From Baffinella frigidus (Eukaryota; Cryptophyceae; Cryptomonadales; Baffinellaceae): 12,876 nucleotides of DNA. Where the stretch lies: positions 136,242 to 149,117 of the forward strand of contig MU646866.1 of the NCBI GenBank assembly GCA_026770585.1, given 5' to 3'. A model generated the notes under the pieces. That model was not told where the DNA came from. It searched no databases and worked only from the letters and a program-made list of their open reading frames with translations. Shown here one piece after another: positions 1-6,337 of the stretch (its first letter is position 1; each line of letters opens with the position of its first letter). A program made the translations under genes and the position numbers.

Positions 1-304
1 CACGCTCCAGTATAACCAGCATCTAGCTGCATTTAGTGAGGAACCCAGATTAACTGAGAGCTATTCTAGGCGGTCTCAGTGGCCCCGGCCATTCCAACAC
101 CCAACGTCCAGCTCTGCCTCACTCGGTGTGACCGACTATTTTCAAGTTGACACCCTGGGTTTGCGGCACACGTCCGTCAACTTTGGAGCGGAACAGAGCC
201 CGGGCTCACCAGATTGGTGAGCCGAAATAGACTGAGACAGAGCTAGGAGCTCGTTTCCAAAGGTTGATTTGTATGGAGAAGTTGCCCTGGTCGGGCAACT
301 CCCT
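1..304. other. Unassigned sequence with one short hairpin
   Basis: I see no gene here. A short palindrome at 203-223 reads GGCTCACCAGATTGGTGAGCC-like (8-bp stem around a small loop). The block AACTTTGGAGCGG at 179-191 is repeated in inverted form at about 570-582, bracketing element A1, so this may be the left arm of an older inverted-repeat element into which A1 inserted. The overlapping minus-strand open frame has no recognisable domain and runs into A1, so I do not call it a gene. Confidence 0.5.
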
Positions 305-465
305 CCACACAGCGGGCTACCAAGGGATTTTCGGCCCAAATCGGGCCACCTTTCCGTTACCATTTCCGTAGGAACCCCCCAACGGCCCTACGGGTTGCCT
401 ACCGTAGGGTCCTAGGTTTGATCGCTGAGGGGTTATTCAAAATCCCTTCGAAGTCCGGTGTGTGG
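305..465 (+). mobile_element. MITE family A, copy A1 (intact)
   Basis: This 161-bp non-autonomous element has terminal inverted repeats. The left end begins CCACACAGCGGGCT and the right end, reverse-complemented, begins CCACACACCGGACTTCGAAG. The dinucleotide CT lies immediately outside both ends and fits a 2-bp target duplication. Inside are a GGCCC/GGGCC hairpin at 333-347 and an imperfect CCCTACGG...CCGTAGGG hairpin. Further copies at 1796, 2821, 5676, 10245 and 10495 define the family. It has no coding capacity. Confidence 0.85.
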
Positions 466-576
466 CTGGTACACATGGACCTTTGGAAATGAAGTCGGAA
501 AGTCCACTTCGGAGTCCTGGTTGCTAGCTAGTCTGACCAGATCTTGCCAGTTCGGCGAGACCGGCCGTGTCCGCTC

Positions 577-731
577 CAAAGTTCATCTCCAAAGACAACT
601 GAATCAGTTCCCTAATTAGCTTTTCATTTAATTAGGATGCCTCATTAAATTTACTATGCCCTCACTAATTTCTCCTATTCAACCTCCTATTGAAAAGGAA
701 CTGATTCACTTATCTTCCGAGATGAAAGTTG
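577..731 (+). mobile_element. Inverted-repeat element family D, copy D1
   Basis: A roughly 155-bp element with long inverted ends. ACTGAATCAGTTCC at the left pairs with GGAACTGATTCACTTATC at the right, continuing outward into TTCATCTC/GAGATGAA. The same element lies in opposite orientation at 4522-4677, with conserved internal words such as TTACTATGCCC. The interior is AT-rich compared with its neighbours. No target duplication is obvious. A small open frame across it has no recognisable product. Confidence 0.8.
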
Positions 732-735
732 ACGG

Positions 736-930
736 CCACCAGCCACCCGTAGCAGCTTGTAACCGGGTCGGGTACTGTAGTAATTTTCAGCTACTCCATG
801 AGATCTCATCGGTTTCTCCCGCCAGCAATTCCAGGGGTTTCCTGTCCTAGGGTCCTAGGAAAGATTTCAAAAAAATGATTTTTCGAATCCTGGGGAGGAT
901 CCGGTAAAAGCTGCTACGGGTTGCTAGTGG
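736..930 (+). mobile_element. MITE family V (CCAC-ended, GG duplication)
   Basis: The left end CCACCAGCCACCCGTAGCAG matches, in reverse complement, the right end CCACTAGCAACCCGTAGCAG, followed on both sides by CTTKTAACCGG-like sequence. GG lies directly outside both ends, fitting a 2-bp duplication. The 195-bp interior includes a GTCCTAGGGTCCTAGGA palindromic stretch at about 845-860. This is the only copy in the window. The CCAC terminus and 2-bp duplication link it to families A, B, C, I and Q. Confidence 0.8.
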
Positions 931-1027
931 GGATTTCTACCACACGCCCAGCCTTGTCAACTTGAGAAAGTGTGTCACCCCGACTGAGGCGGAGCAAGGC
1001 AACGGCCCTCCCCGTGCAGCGCTTACA

Positions 1028-1328
1028 CCTAAACCCTAAACCCTAAACCTTACACCCTAAACCCTGAACCCTGAACCCTGAACTCTAAACCCTAAACCCT
1101 AAACCCCGAACCCTGAACCCTAAACCCTGAACCCCAAACTCTAAACCCTAAACCCTAAACCCCAAACCCTAAACCCTAGACCCTGAACCCCAAACCCCAA
1201 ACCCTAAACCCCAAACCCTAAACCCTAAACCCTAAACCCTAAACCCTAAGCCCTGAACCCTAAACCCTAAGCCTTAAACCCTAAACCCTGAACCCCAAAC
1301 CCTGAACCCTAAACCCTAAATCCTGAAC
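1028..1328 (+). repeat. Degenerate telomere-like array (CCCTAAA type)
   Basis: About 300 bp of 7-base repeats, mainly CCCTAAA with variants CCCTGAA, CCCCAAA, CCCCGAA and CCCTAGA. The C-rich strand is on +, the orientation expected if a telomere lay to the left. Interspersed variants show it is an old internal array and not a functional telomere end. It stops abruptly at AACCAG, beyond which codon-like sequence begins. Confidence 0.9.
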
Positions 1329-1331
1329 CAG

Positions 1332-1381
1332 GTGGAGTTGAAGGACACCACCCTGGATTGGGCGGCAGCGCGCGGCGAAAG
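1332..1381 (+). other. Coding-like island after a telomere-like array
   Basis: The array ends in CAG at 1329-1331. The next 50 bases read without a stop and with mostly G or C in the third codon position (VELKDTTLDWAAARGE). The frame stays open to 1514, but from 1401 it runs through palindrome E, so only the first part looks coding. There is no good splice donor, only GTCCCG at 1382. It could be an exon remnant or chance; I recognise no family. Confidence 0.3.
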
Positions 1382-1400
1382 GTCCCGCCAACCCTCCCGG

Positions 1401-1508
1401 TTGGACCAAATCATCGATTTTAGACTTGAGATTTACCCTTGCAGAGACCCCAGATCCGGGGTCTCTGCAAGGGTAAATCTACAATGTAAGATCGACGATT
1501 TGGTCCAA
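1401..1508. mobile_element. Large palindrome E (foldback element)
   Basis: A near-perfect 108-bp inverted repeat. TTGGACCAAATC at the left is mirrored by GATTTGGTCCAA at the right, and the inner stem around 1432-1470 includes AGACCCC/GGGGTCT closing on a 4-base centre. Imperfections cluster midway along the arms. No duplicated flank is clear. The open frame through it simply reads both arms. Confidence 0.8.
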
Positions 1509-1551
1509 TCGTGAGGACTGGTGGTCGCTTTCCATCCCTGCCTGACTTTTG

Positions 1552-1632
1552 TTCTGGCTCGTCCTGACAGCTATTTAAGAAAATACATCCAGTACAAAAG
1601 GGCGAATAGAAAGCCTTTAGGACGAGCCAGAA
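1552..1632. mobile_element. Short inverted-repeat element F
   Basis: An 81-bp segment bounded by TTCTGGCTCGTCCT and its exact reverse complement AGGACGAGCCAGAA, with an unpaired AT-rich interior. It is the only copy in the window, so the element call rests on the 14-bp perfect inverted ends alone. Confidence 0.55.
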
Positions 1633-1795
1633 TAGGTGGCTTGCGGCCTGCCGTAGTCAATGCCGTAGGCTTAAATACCCTGATTTCAGTCCGTTGCCCT
1701 ATGCGGGTATGGGTTCAGAATAGAGGGTTTTAGGCTTCAGGGCCCAGCCCCCGATGTGTACCAGGGGTCGCCGGGGATCGCCCCCCCCCCGGTAC
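1633..1795. other. Unassigned stretch with a C-tract hairpin
   Basis: No gene seen. At about 1755-1801 GTGTACC and AGGGG face a long C run and GGTAC, giving a potential hairpin directly against the end of A2. A telomere-derived word (GAGGGTTTTAGG) occurs at about 1722. Confidence 0.4.
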
Positions 1796-1907
1796 CCACA
1801 CAGCGCACTTCGAAGCGATTTCGAATAACCCCTAAGCGATAAGACCCACGACCCTACGGTAGGCAATCCGTAGGGACATAGGGGGGTTCCTACGGATAAG
1901 GTAACAG
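1796..1907 (-). mobile_element. MITE family A, copy A2 (truncated)
   Basis: An opposite-orientation copy of family A. It starts at terminal repeat CCACACAGCGCACTTCGAAG and keeps the AATAACCCCTAAGCG segment, the CCCTACGG/CCGTAGGG hairpin and the GGTTCCTACGGATAAGGTAA segment. The other terminal repeat is missing beyond about 1907. Confidence 0.8.
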
Positions 1908-1942
1908 ATTTGTTTTTAGATTTGACCATATTTTCCCTTCGT

Positions 1943-2154
1943 CCACTCGAGGCTGAAAGAGGGTGAATTTTAAATGTGGGGTTGTTAAATTTAGTACCAG
2001 TCACGGGCAGGCACGTATCCCGAGGATATCCGCGGGATACGTGACCAAGCGCCGCTGTCTGTATGAAAATTACTACACCCCCTTGTTTTTCTTCACTTGT
2101 ACAGGACTTGTAAAGTCATTTTTAAAAAATAGTCACATTGCTAGCCTCGAGTGG
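1943..2154 (+). mobile_element. MITE family B, copy B1 (intact)
   Basis: A 212-bp element bounded by CCACTCGAGGCT and AGCCTCGAGTGG, with GT outside both ends. Internal order shared with B2-B4: TGGGGTTGTTAAATTTAGTA, a TCACGGGC word, a central hairpin at 2012-2043, the motif GAAAATTACTACAC (2065-2078), then CACTTGTA. The hairpin centre here is GGATATCC between CCCG and CGGG. No coding capacity. Confidence 0.9.
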
Positions 2155-2340
2155 GTAGCGGGGGAAACGGGAGGTTTAATAAGTTGACAAACACGACCGC
2201 TTCGAAGCGTCACGCTAGGGGGAGAGATACGTCGAGACCAGAAGGCTCAAGCAGCCCGCTACCACCCTGGAGGGTAGATATGGGAACTAGTGTCTCGTCC
2301 AGTAGGACAAGGTAACTAACCTACGGGGAAGGCTTGGACG
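2155..2340. other. Unassigned interval
   Basis: Contains the perfect palindrome CGCTTCGAAGCG at about 2200-2211 and a 9-bp inverted pair GGTAGCGGG (2154-2162) / CCCGCTACC (about 2257-2265). These may be remnants of another foldback element next to B1. No gene is seen. Confidence 0.4.
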
Positions 2341-2486
2341 ATGTTATCCGGGGAAACCTATTTTTCTTTCATTTGATGGCAACGTAAATTACTACACAAA
2401 TGCTTTAATATTACTAATAAGAACGAACTGTGTATTAATTTTCGTTGCCATCAGATGAAAGAAAAATAGGTTTCCTCGGATAAGAT
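2341..2486. mobile_element. Long-arm foldback element G
   Basis: A 146-bp inverted repeat with arms of roughly 55-60 bp. TTATCCGGGGAAACCTATTT at the left is mirrored by AAATAGGTTTCCTCGGATAA at the right, then the TGATGGCAACG/CGTTGCCATCA inner arm. The left arm carries AAATTACTACACA (2386-2398), a motif also found inside families B and I. No target duplication is evident. Confidence 0.8.
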
Positions 2487-2566
2487 GGAGGGAGTAGGTG
2501 CCAGCAGCCCGCTGTGTATCAGGATACTGATTTTCCCGGAAAGCCACACGCCGGAAGCCGCAAGTC

Positions 2567-2745
2567 CTAGCTCTGTCCCACTTCAATGTGGGCTCGTAGA
2601 TAGAGTGCCCCCCCCCGAAATTTTACAGGTGAATTTTGACACCCCCCAACGAAATTCACCTGTGAAATTTCGGGGGGGGTGCTCTATCGTGTGAAATTTC
2701 GGGGGGGGCACTCTATCAGCCCAAATTGAACTGGGGCAGAGATAG
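2567..2745. mobile_element. Inverted-repeat element family H, copy H1, 5-bp duplication
   Basis: The left end CTAGCTCTGTCCCACTTCAA matches, in reverse complement, the right end CTATCTCTGCCCCAGTTCAA. AAGTC lies immediately outside both ends (2562-2566 and 2746-2750), a 5-bp target duplication. The interior is an inverted repeat of a C/G homopolymer run next to GAAATTTCACAGGTGAATTT-like arms. The right half has a duplicated segment GAAATTTCGGGGGGGG, lengthening that side. H2 at 11514 shares ends and core. Confidence 0.85.
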
Positions 2746-2791
2746 AAGTCCGTGCGCAGCAGACCTGGCACTGCGCGTTTTCAGGGTACGC

Positions 2792-2838
2792 CCTGAATCC
2801 AGGGGTTCTCCAGCCGGCGACTCCCCGCACCGAGGGGG
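2792..2838 (+). repeat. Direct repeat flanking A3, left copy
   Basis: A segment beginning CCTGAATCCAGGGGTTCT and running to CTCCCCGCACCGAGGGGG recurs at about 2991-3040 with roughly four-fifths identity, one copy on each side of A3. This suggests local duplication of a unit of about 199 bp or a larger composite element. The left copy overlaps the left end of A3. Confidence 0.6.
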
Positions 2839-2975
2839 TTTGAATAACCCCTAAGCGACAAGACCTAGGACCCTACGGTAGGCGACCCGTAGGGGCATGG
2901 GGGGGTTCCTACGGATAAGGTAACGGAAACTCGGGCACTGAGAGCCCGAAAATCTCTTCGTAACCCTTCGTGTGG
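2821..2975 (-). mobile_element. MITE family A, copy A3
   Basis: A reversed copy of family A. It ends with CCCTTCGTGTGG at 2964-2975. Inside are the CCCTACGG/CCGTAGGG hairpin and a TCGGGC...GCCCGA hairpin at 2931-2949. The left end has diverged (CTCCCCGCACCGAGGGGGTT). Flanking direct repeats are described separately. Confidence 0.75.
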
Positions 2976-3089
2976 CCTAACCCCCACCCCCCTGAATGCA
3001 GGGATTCTTCAGACGGCGGCTCCCCGCAACAAAGGGGGGTCCACAGGGCGAGCCATGCGAGGATGCCCGGGCCTGGACCAGAACCGCCT

Positions 3090-3206
3090 CCACGCCAGGT
3101 CATCAAGCCAGGATTTCAACCGCAACGTTTCGCGCTAAAAGTGCTTCGTGGTACAAATGAAACATTGTAGCCGTAAAATGAAATTTCGACTTCAGCCCTG
3201 TTGTGG
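3090..3206 (+). mobile_element. Element R1 (short copy)
   Basis: Begins CCACGCCAGGTCATCAAG and ends ACTTCAGCCCTGTTGTGG. It carries a 47-bp segment (3121-3167, starting CGCAACGTTTCGCG) found identically in R2 at 3309-3355, so R1 and R2 are recent relatives. At 117 bp it lacks part of the R2 interior. Confidence 0.7.
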
Positions 3207-3233
3207 TTGCCCGGGGCTGGACCCGAACCGCCG

Positions 3234-3458
3234 CCCCGCCAGGTCACCAAACCGGGATCTCAAACGCAACGTTTCGTGATTTCAACCGCAACGTTTCACG
3301 ATTCCAAACGCAACGTTTCGCGCTAAAAGTGCTTCGTGGTACAAATGAAACATTGAAGCGCCCCAATTCCTAGACTTTTGGCGTGTTTCCCGGGGGAGAA
3401 TCAATTTTACACGTAGATGGTTTAGTAAAATTAAATGTCGACTTCAGCCCTGGCGTGG
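3234..3458 (+). mobile_element. Element R2 with internal 22-bp tandem repeats
   Basis: About 225 bp, from CCCCGCCAGGTCACC (diverged start) to CTTCAGCCCTGGCGTGG. Three 22-bp units beginning AAMCGCAACGTTTC run from 3262 to 3327. The segment 3309-3355 is identical to R1. The right half adds TTTTGGCGTGTTTCCCGGGG, a sequence with relatives near 6412 and 9170. Confidence 0.7.
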
Positions 3459-3485
3459 ATGGTCGGGGTTGGACCCAAACCGCCC

Positions 3486-3676
3486 CCACGCAAGGTCATA
3501 AAGTCGCGATTTCAGATACAAGTCTTATTTTAGATGTTGTTCCAGGACCCGAATTGTTTTACCGGACTGGACGCGAAAAGGACGAGGAGTTGCGTGTTGC
3601 AAGTTCTGGGTACACTCGTTTGTACCTCGAACACGGAACGTTGCGTTCTGATGTTCCTACTTGTGACCTGGCGTGG
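3486..3676 (+). mobile_element. Element R3
   Basis: A 191-bp element from CCACGCAAGGTCATAAAG to ACTTGTGACCTGGCGTGG. It aligns with R4 along its length (shared words GTACC, AAAAGGACG, CACTCGTTTGTACC-like and ACACGGAACGTTGCG) but is clearly diverged. It ends six bases before R4. GACCTGGCGTGG and CCACGCCAGGTC therefore face each other at 3665-3694 as a strong hairpin. Confidence 0.7.
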
Positions 3677-3682
3677 ACGGTC

Positions 3683-3874
3683 CCACGCCAGGTCGTCACA
3701 TGGAATGTCAGTTGCACGTCGGGTTTTTAATTGTGTACCGGAGTTTCTTTTATTCTGGTAAAAGCGCGGACGTGGAAAGGACGGGGGGGTGCTTGTTTGC
3801 AGGTCACGCACACTCATTTAGTACCACGACACGAAACGTCGCGTTTTGAAATTTCCACTTGTGGCCTGGCGTGG
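3683..3874 (+). mobile_element. Element R4
   Basis: A 192-bp sister of R3, from CCACGCCAGGTCGTCAC to CCACTTGTGGCCTGGCGTGG, with ACACGAAACGTCGCG near the right end. The next spacer follows, then a telomere-like array at 3907. Confidence 0.7.
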
Positions 3875-3906
3875 TCTAGGATGGCTGGGGTTGGACCCGC
3901 ACCGCC

Positions 3907-3976
3907 CAAACCCCAAACCCCAAGCCCCACATCCAAAAGGGTTCATAGGGTCAGGGGTTTGGGGTTTGGGGTTGGG
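3907..3976. repeat. Telomere-like foldback (C-strand then G-strand)
   Basis: AAACCCCAAACCCCAAGCCC on + is followed after about 20 bases by GGGGTTTGGGGTTTGGGGT. The two opposed runs form an inverted repeat that could fold into a long hairpin. An orientation switch within a short interval implies inversion or strand-switching during repeat addition. Confidence 0.75.
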
Positions 3977-4013
3977 ATCCCGCCAGAGACAGACGCCCGT
4001 GGAGAGACTCTCC

Positions 4014-4196
4014 AAACCTTAAACCCGAAGCCCGAAGCCCGAAACCCCAAACCCTAGACCCTAAACCCTAAACCCTAAACCCCAAACCCCAAACCCTAAA
4101 CCCCAAACCCCAAACCCCAAACCCCAAACCCTAAACCCCAGACCCCAAATCCCAAACCCTAAACCCTAAACCCTAAACCCCCAACCCCAAACCCCC
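4014..4196 (+). repeat. Degenerate telomere-like array, CCCCAAA-rich
   Basis: About 180 bp with the C-strand on +. The left part has CCCGAAG/CCCGAAA units, the middle has homogenised CCCCAAA (TTTGGGG complement), and CCCTAAA predominates to the right. It ends CCCCCAG at 4198 immediately before a codon-like island. Confidence 0.9.
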
Positions 4197-4198
4197 AG

Positions 4199-4259
4199 GC
4201 TCTGGCAACGCTGGACGACGTCGTGCCGCCGTCACCCATGCCAAAATCCGCCTCCCAGG
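4199..4259 (+). other. Coding-like island between two telomere-like arrays
   Basis: 61 bases preceded by CCCCCAG and followed by GTGATAAC at 4260, i.e. AG on the left and a GT donor-like word on the right. The frame starting at 4199 is open and reads ALATLDDVVPPSPMPKSASQ, with most third positions G or C. The same frame continues open into the next array. This could be a short exon, an exon relic trapped between arrays, or chance. I recognise no protein family. Confidence 0.35.
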
Positions 4260-4292
4260 GTGATAACTCACCCGTCTCGATTCGATTCCTCT

Positions 4293-4475
4293 CAACCCGA
4301 AGCCCTCAACCCGAAACCCTACACCCTACACCCTAAACCCTAAACCCTGAACCCTAACCCGTAACCCGTAACCCGTAACCCCCAACCCCTAACCCCTAAA
4401 CCCTAAACCCTAAACCCTAAGTGCACCCTATACCCTAAACCCTAAACTCGAACCCCAGAACCCTGAACCCTGAAG
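4293..4475 (+). repeat. Degenerate telomere-like array with CCCGTAA patch
   Basis: About 180 bp of CCCTAAA-type units with a local run of AACCCGTAACCCGTAACC and CCCCTAA units. The C-strand is on +. It ends GCCTCAG at 4481 just before a short GC-rich island (4482-4507) that stops at AAGGTGACC. Confidence 0.9.
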
Positions 4476-4521
4476 CCTCAGCCGGAAGTCCGCCCCCGGT
4501 TCTCAAGGTGACCCACCCCTA

Positions 4522-4677
4522 CAACTTTCATCTCGGAAGATAACTGAATCAGTTCCTTTTTAATAGGAGGCTGAATAGGATAAATCTGTTAGGGCATAGT
4601 AAAATGTTGTTGGGCCTCCTAATCAAATGAAAACGCTAATTAGCGAACTGATTCCGTTATCTTTCAAGACGAACTTA
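4522..4677 (-). mobile_element. Inverted-repeat element family D, copy D2
   Basis: The reverse-orientation relative of D1. It starts CAACTTTCATCTCGGAAGAT, continues ACTGAATCAGTTCC, and ends GCGAACTGATTCCGTTATC plus CAAGACGAACTTAG. Internal GGGCATAGTAAA matches D1 in reverse complement. An open frame beginning at 4627 covers its right arm and following DNA and is not convincing as a gene. Confidence 0.8.
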
Positions 4678-4924
4678 GCAGCCACCGGGGGCTTCACATA
4701 CACAGTCCATCTAAACTATGTGTACTTGAATCTTATCCATTGCCCTGGAATTCTAACTGCGTTTCCCCCGGATATCCGGGGGGAAAGGAACTCAGCCGCT
4801 GCTAAGAGGAACCCCAAACCCTACTTACCCCTCAATCCGAAGCCCGAAAACCGAAATCCCCGCCTCTCGCGTCTCTCCCCGCTCGAAAATCAGGGTTTCG
4901 AGTTTAGGCTTTACACTCAATTTA
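4678..4924. other. Unassigned interval with a GGATATCC hairpin
   Basis: A strong palindrome at 4762-4786 (TTTCCCCCGGATATCCGG plus its continuation) resembles the central hairpins of nearby elements, but I found no matching terminal repeats. At 4800-4860 there are scattered degenerate telomere-like words. No gene is recognised. Confidence 0.45.
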
Positions 4925-5133
4925 CCACTCGAGGCTAGAAATGTGACTATTTTAAAACAGGGATTCTTTTACAAGTGAAGAAAAAAAGAGGTGTGTAGTA
5001 AATTTCACACAAATAGGCGCGTTTGGTCACGAATCTGGGGGTTTCCCCCAGATGCGTGACCAAACCTGCCCGTGACTGGTACTAAATTTAACAGCCCCAC
5101 ATTTGAAATACTCTCTCTTCCAGCCTCGAGTGG
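4925..5133 (-). mobile_element. MITE family B, copy B2 (intact)
   Basis: 209 bp, CCACTCGAGGCT to CAGCCTCGAGTGG, flanked by TA on both sides. It runs opposite to B1. The central hairpin (5025-5061) reads TGGGGGTTTCCCCCA between CACGAATC and GATGCGTG, unlike other copies in sequence but still paired. The shared motif is present as GTGTAGTAAATTTC at 4993-5006. Confidence 0.9.
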
Positions 5134-5135
5134 TA

Positions 5136-5184
5136 GCCTTGTTTTTATGCCTAAAATTGCATATCCAACCGTATCTTCGGCGTT
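5136..5184 (-). pseudogene. Fragment related to the 12206-12439 open frame
   Basis: 49 bp that aligns without gaps to 12316-12364 with 8 mismatches by eye. On the minus strand both are open and read NAEDTVGYAILG here versus NAEDMGGYAILG there. B2 abuts the downstream side of this fragment and no similarity extends upstream, so it is a broken piece. Either both derive from one protein-coding sequence or they are copies of an unnamed repeat. Confidence 0.45.
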
Positions 5185-5290
5185 AACTCACCCGGCAAGC
5201 CTCATCCTGAAACCCTGACGACTCAACTTCCAGCGTTAAACCCTAAACTATAAACCCGAAATCCATCTCCGCTTCCCTTGGAGATTAATT

Positions 5291-5336
5291 ATGTAGTGTT
5301 TTTCGTTGCACAAAAGCAATTAATAAAAACTATTAC
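5291..5336 (-). repeat. Dispersed repeat U, copy 1
   Basis: The reverse complement of 5308-5335 (TTTTTATTAATTGCTTTTG core) resembles 8519-8546 (AAAGTATTGATTAATTGCTT core). TGTAGTGTTTTT and AAAAACTATTACA also form an imperfect local hairpin here. This is too short to define an element. Confidence 0.4.
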
Positions 5337-5354
5337 AGAGGTTGCGACAAAACT

Positions 5355-5673
5355 TGGCCGATTTCAACGTGAAAATTTTTCAGGTATCGAAAAAAATGTA
5401 CCAGGACGTGGCATCCACACGAGAATGCTAGAGGGGCCTATTTAAAACCGATGTACTTTTAATAGTAGGTATTTGTGTTGTAACTTTCGTTGATTGGTCA
5501 CGTAACTCTCCACAATTAGCACAGTCACGAGGTTAGAATACCCTATCCTGGTACAAATATTTACAACCCCACTTGTAAATAGGATCCTGCAGCATTATCG
5601 AGTGGATGTACACCGAAGAATGATCACGCCCTGGTACGAATTCTGAAAACATTTCAACGTTTGAAATCGGCCA
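5355..5673. mobile_element. Inverted-repeat element S, interrupted by C1
   Basis: The left arm TGGCCGATTTCAACGTGAAA mirrors the right arm GTTTGAAATCGGCCA. An inner pair, TGTACCAGGACGTG versus CACGCCCTGGTACGAATT, brackets C1. Subtracting C1 leaves a short imperfect hairpin element of about 125 bp, so C1 inserted into its central loop after S was in place. Confidence 0.7.
5415..5605 (+). mobile_element. MITE family C, copy C1 (intact, nested in S)
   Basis: 191 bp from CCACACGAGAATGC to GCATTATCGAGTGG, with AT outside both ends. Internal sequence includes TATTTGTGTTGTAACTTT (variant of the ACTACACA motif on minus), TTGGTCACGTAA and CTGGTACAAATATTTACAAC. Read in reverse, the right half matches the family B left half (TGGGGTTGT, GTACCAG), so B and C are sister families. 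Confidence 0.85.
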
Positions 5674-5675
5674 CG

Positions 5676-5798
5676 CCACACAGCGGGCTTCGAAGGGATT
5701 TTCGGGCTCTGAGAGCCCGAGTTTCCGTTACCTTATCAGTAGGACCCCCCCCTATGCCCCTACGGATTGCCTACCGTAGGGTCCTAGGTCTTATCGCA
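5676..5798 (+). mobile_element. MITE family A, copy A4 (right end lost)
   Basis: Starts CCACACAGCGGGCTTCGAAG. It has the stem TCGGGCTCT G AGAGCCCGA at 5702-5720 and the CCCTACGG/CCGTAGGG hairpin, then stops at CTTATCGCATA where foldback L begins. The missing right terminal repeat suggests L insertion or a rearrangement. Confidence 0.8.
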
Positions 5799-5799
5799 T

Positions 5800-5922
5800 A
5801 AAGTTCGAAAGCTCCGAAATATCTACGTACTTTTAGTCAACTCGGTGACTGTGTACCAGGAATTCCTTTAAATGGAGGGAGTTGACTGAAAGTACGTAAA
5901 AGTTTCGGAGTTTTCGACCTTT
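5800..5922. mobile_element. Foldback element L
   Basis: A 123-bp inverted repeat. AAAGTTCGAAAGCTCCGAAA at the left faces TTTCGGAGTTTTCGACCTTT at the right; inner arms TACGTACTTTTAGTCAACTC and GAGTTGACTGAAAGTACGTA follow. The unpaired centre of about 35 bases includes GTGTACCAGGAATTCC. Single copy here. Confidence 0.8.
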
Positions 5923-5951
5923 TCGAGTGCCAACTGAAAAGGGACCTACTC

Positions 5952-6005
5952 TACCCCCGAAATAGCCGCCGAAACCTTTACCCCTAAAACAGCCGCCGAA
6001 ACCGC
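5952..6005. repeat. 26-bp tandem duplication
   Basis: Two units of about 26-27 bases sharing TACCCC..AAA.AGCCGCCGAAACC, at about 5952-5977 and 5978-6005. They adjoin the 18-bp minisatellite to the right. Part of a continuous open minus-strand frame, but low complexity makes coding doubtful. Confidence 0.6.
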
Positions 6006-6042
6006 GCGTCCCCCCCTCTTCGACGTCGAGGAGGCGCACCCC

Positions 6043-6114
6043 CGGCCACTTTCCGCGGATCGGCCACTTTCCGCGGATCGGCCACTTTCCGTGGATCGGC
6101 CACTTTCCGGGGGC
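6043..6114. repeat. 18-bp minisatellite, four units
   Basis: Units CGGCCACTTTCCGCGGAT at 6043 and 6061, with GTGGAT at 6079-6096 and a changed end at 6097-6114; a partial fifth unit starts at 6115. Because 18 is a multiple of three, all frames stay open and produce six-residue repeats (for example ESGRSA on minus). Open frames of 69-88 codons arise this way. Without a recognised domain I treat it as a minisatellite, not a gene. Confidence 0.85.
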
Positions 6115-6207
6115 CGGCCACGTTCGGGCGTGGATGTCGGGGGTCCCCGATCGAACGAAACGCCGACGCGTGTGTCGTTTGGGGATGAGTCACGTCCGTC
6201 GCGGAAT

Positions 6208-6311
6208 GGCACGTTTCACACGGAAACGGGAAACGGCACGTCTCACACGGAAACGGGAACGCCGGGAAACGCGACGTTTCACACGGAAACGGGAAACGCG
6301 ACGTTTCACGG
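6208..6311. repeat. 27-bp minisatellite (GRYACGTTTCACACGGAAAC type)
   Basis: Units start at 6208, 6235 and 6271, with a partial fourth at 6298. Unit 2 carries a 9-base insertion (AACGCCGGG), making it 36 bases, still a multiple of three. The core ACGTTTCACACGGAAACGGG resembles the ACGTTTCRCG words of the R2 tandem repeats at 3262-3327 and the word ACGGGACGTTTCGCGG at about 6567. Confidence 0.85.
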
Positions 6312-6337
6312 GGATCTCGTACGCGCCCTCCATCACA

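Larger units (their letters stand above)
3061..3907 (+). repeat. Tandem series of R elements with 27-bp spacers
   Basis: Four R elements in the same orientation alternate with a conserved spacer. The spacer reads approximately ATGGTCGGGGTTGGACCCRAACCGCC split around its centre, at 3061-3089, 3207-3233, 3459-3485 and 3875-3907. Between R3 and R4 only ACGGTC remains. Elements start CCACGCCAGGTC (some diverged) and end GCCTGGCGTGG. The organisation resembles a satellite whose unit is spacer plus element. The overlapping open frames (up to 115 codons) read through repeats on both strands and look fortuitous. Confidence 0.75.

Noticed and set aside
656-850. 64-codon plus frame as a small protein.
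   Set aside because: It runs from element D1 straight into element V; both are inverted-repeat elements with other copies or complementary ends.
1028-1328. CRISPR-like regular repeat.
   Set aside because: Units are 7 bases, contiguous and without spacers; they are telomere-type repeats.
1332-1514. A 60-codon gene spanning the whole frame after the first telomere-like array.
   Set aside because: From 1401 it reads both arms of palindrome E; only the first part has coding-like composition, and the first codon is GTG.
3383-3730. 115-codon open frame on plus, the longest in the window.
   Set aside because: It crosses the R2/R3/R4 repeats, has no recognised domain, and overlapping frames on the other strand are similarly long.
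5946-6212. 88-codon minus frame with ESGRSA repeats as a real gene.
   Set aside because: The open frame follows from an 18-bp unit; several other frames are also open over the same bases, and nothing conserved lies outside the repeat.
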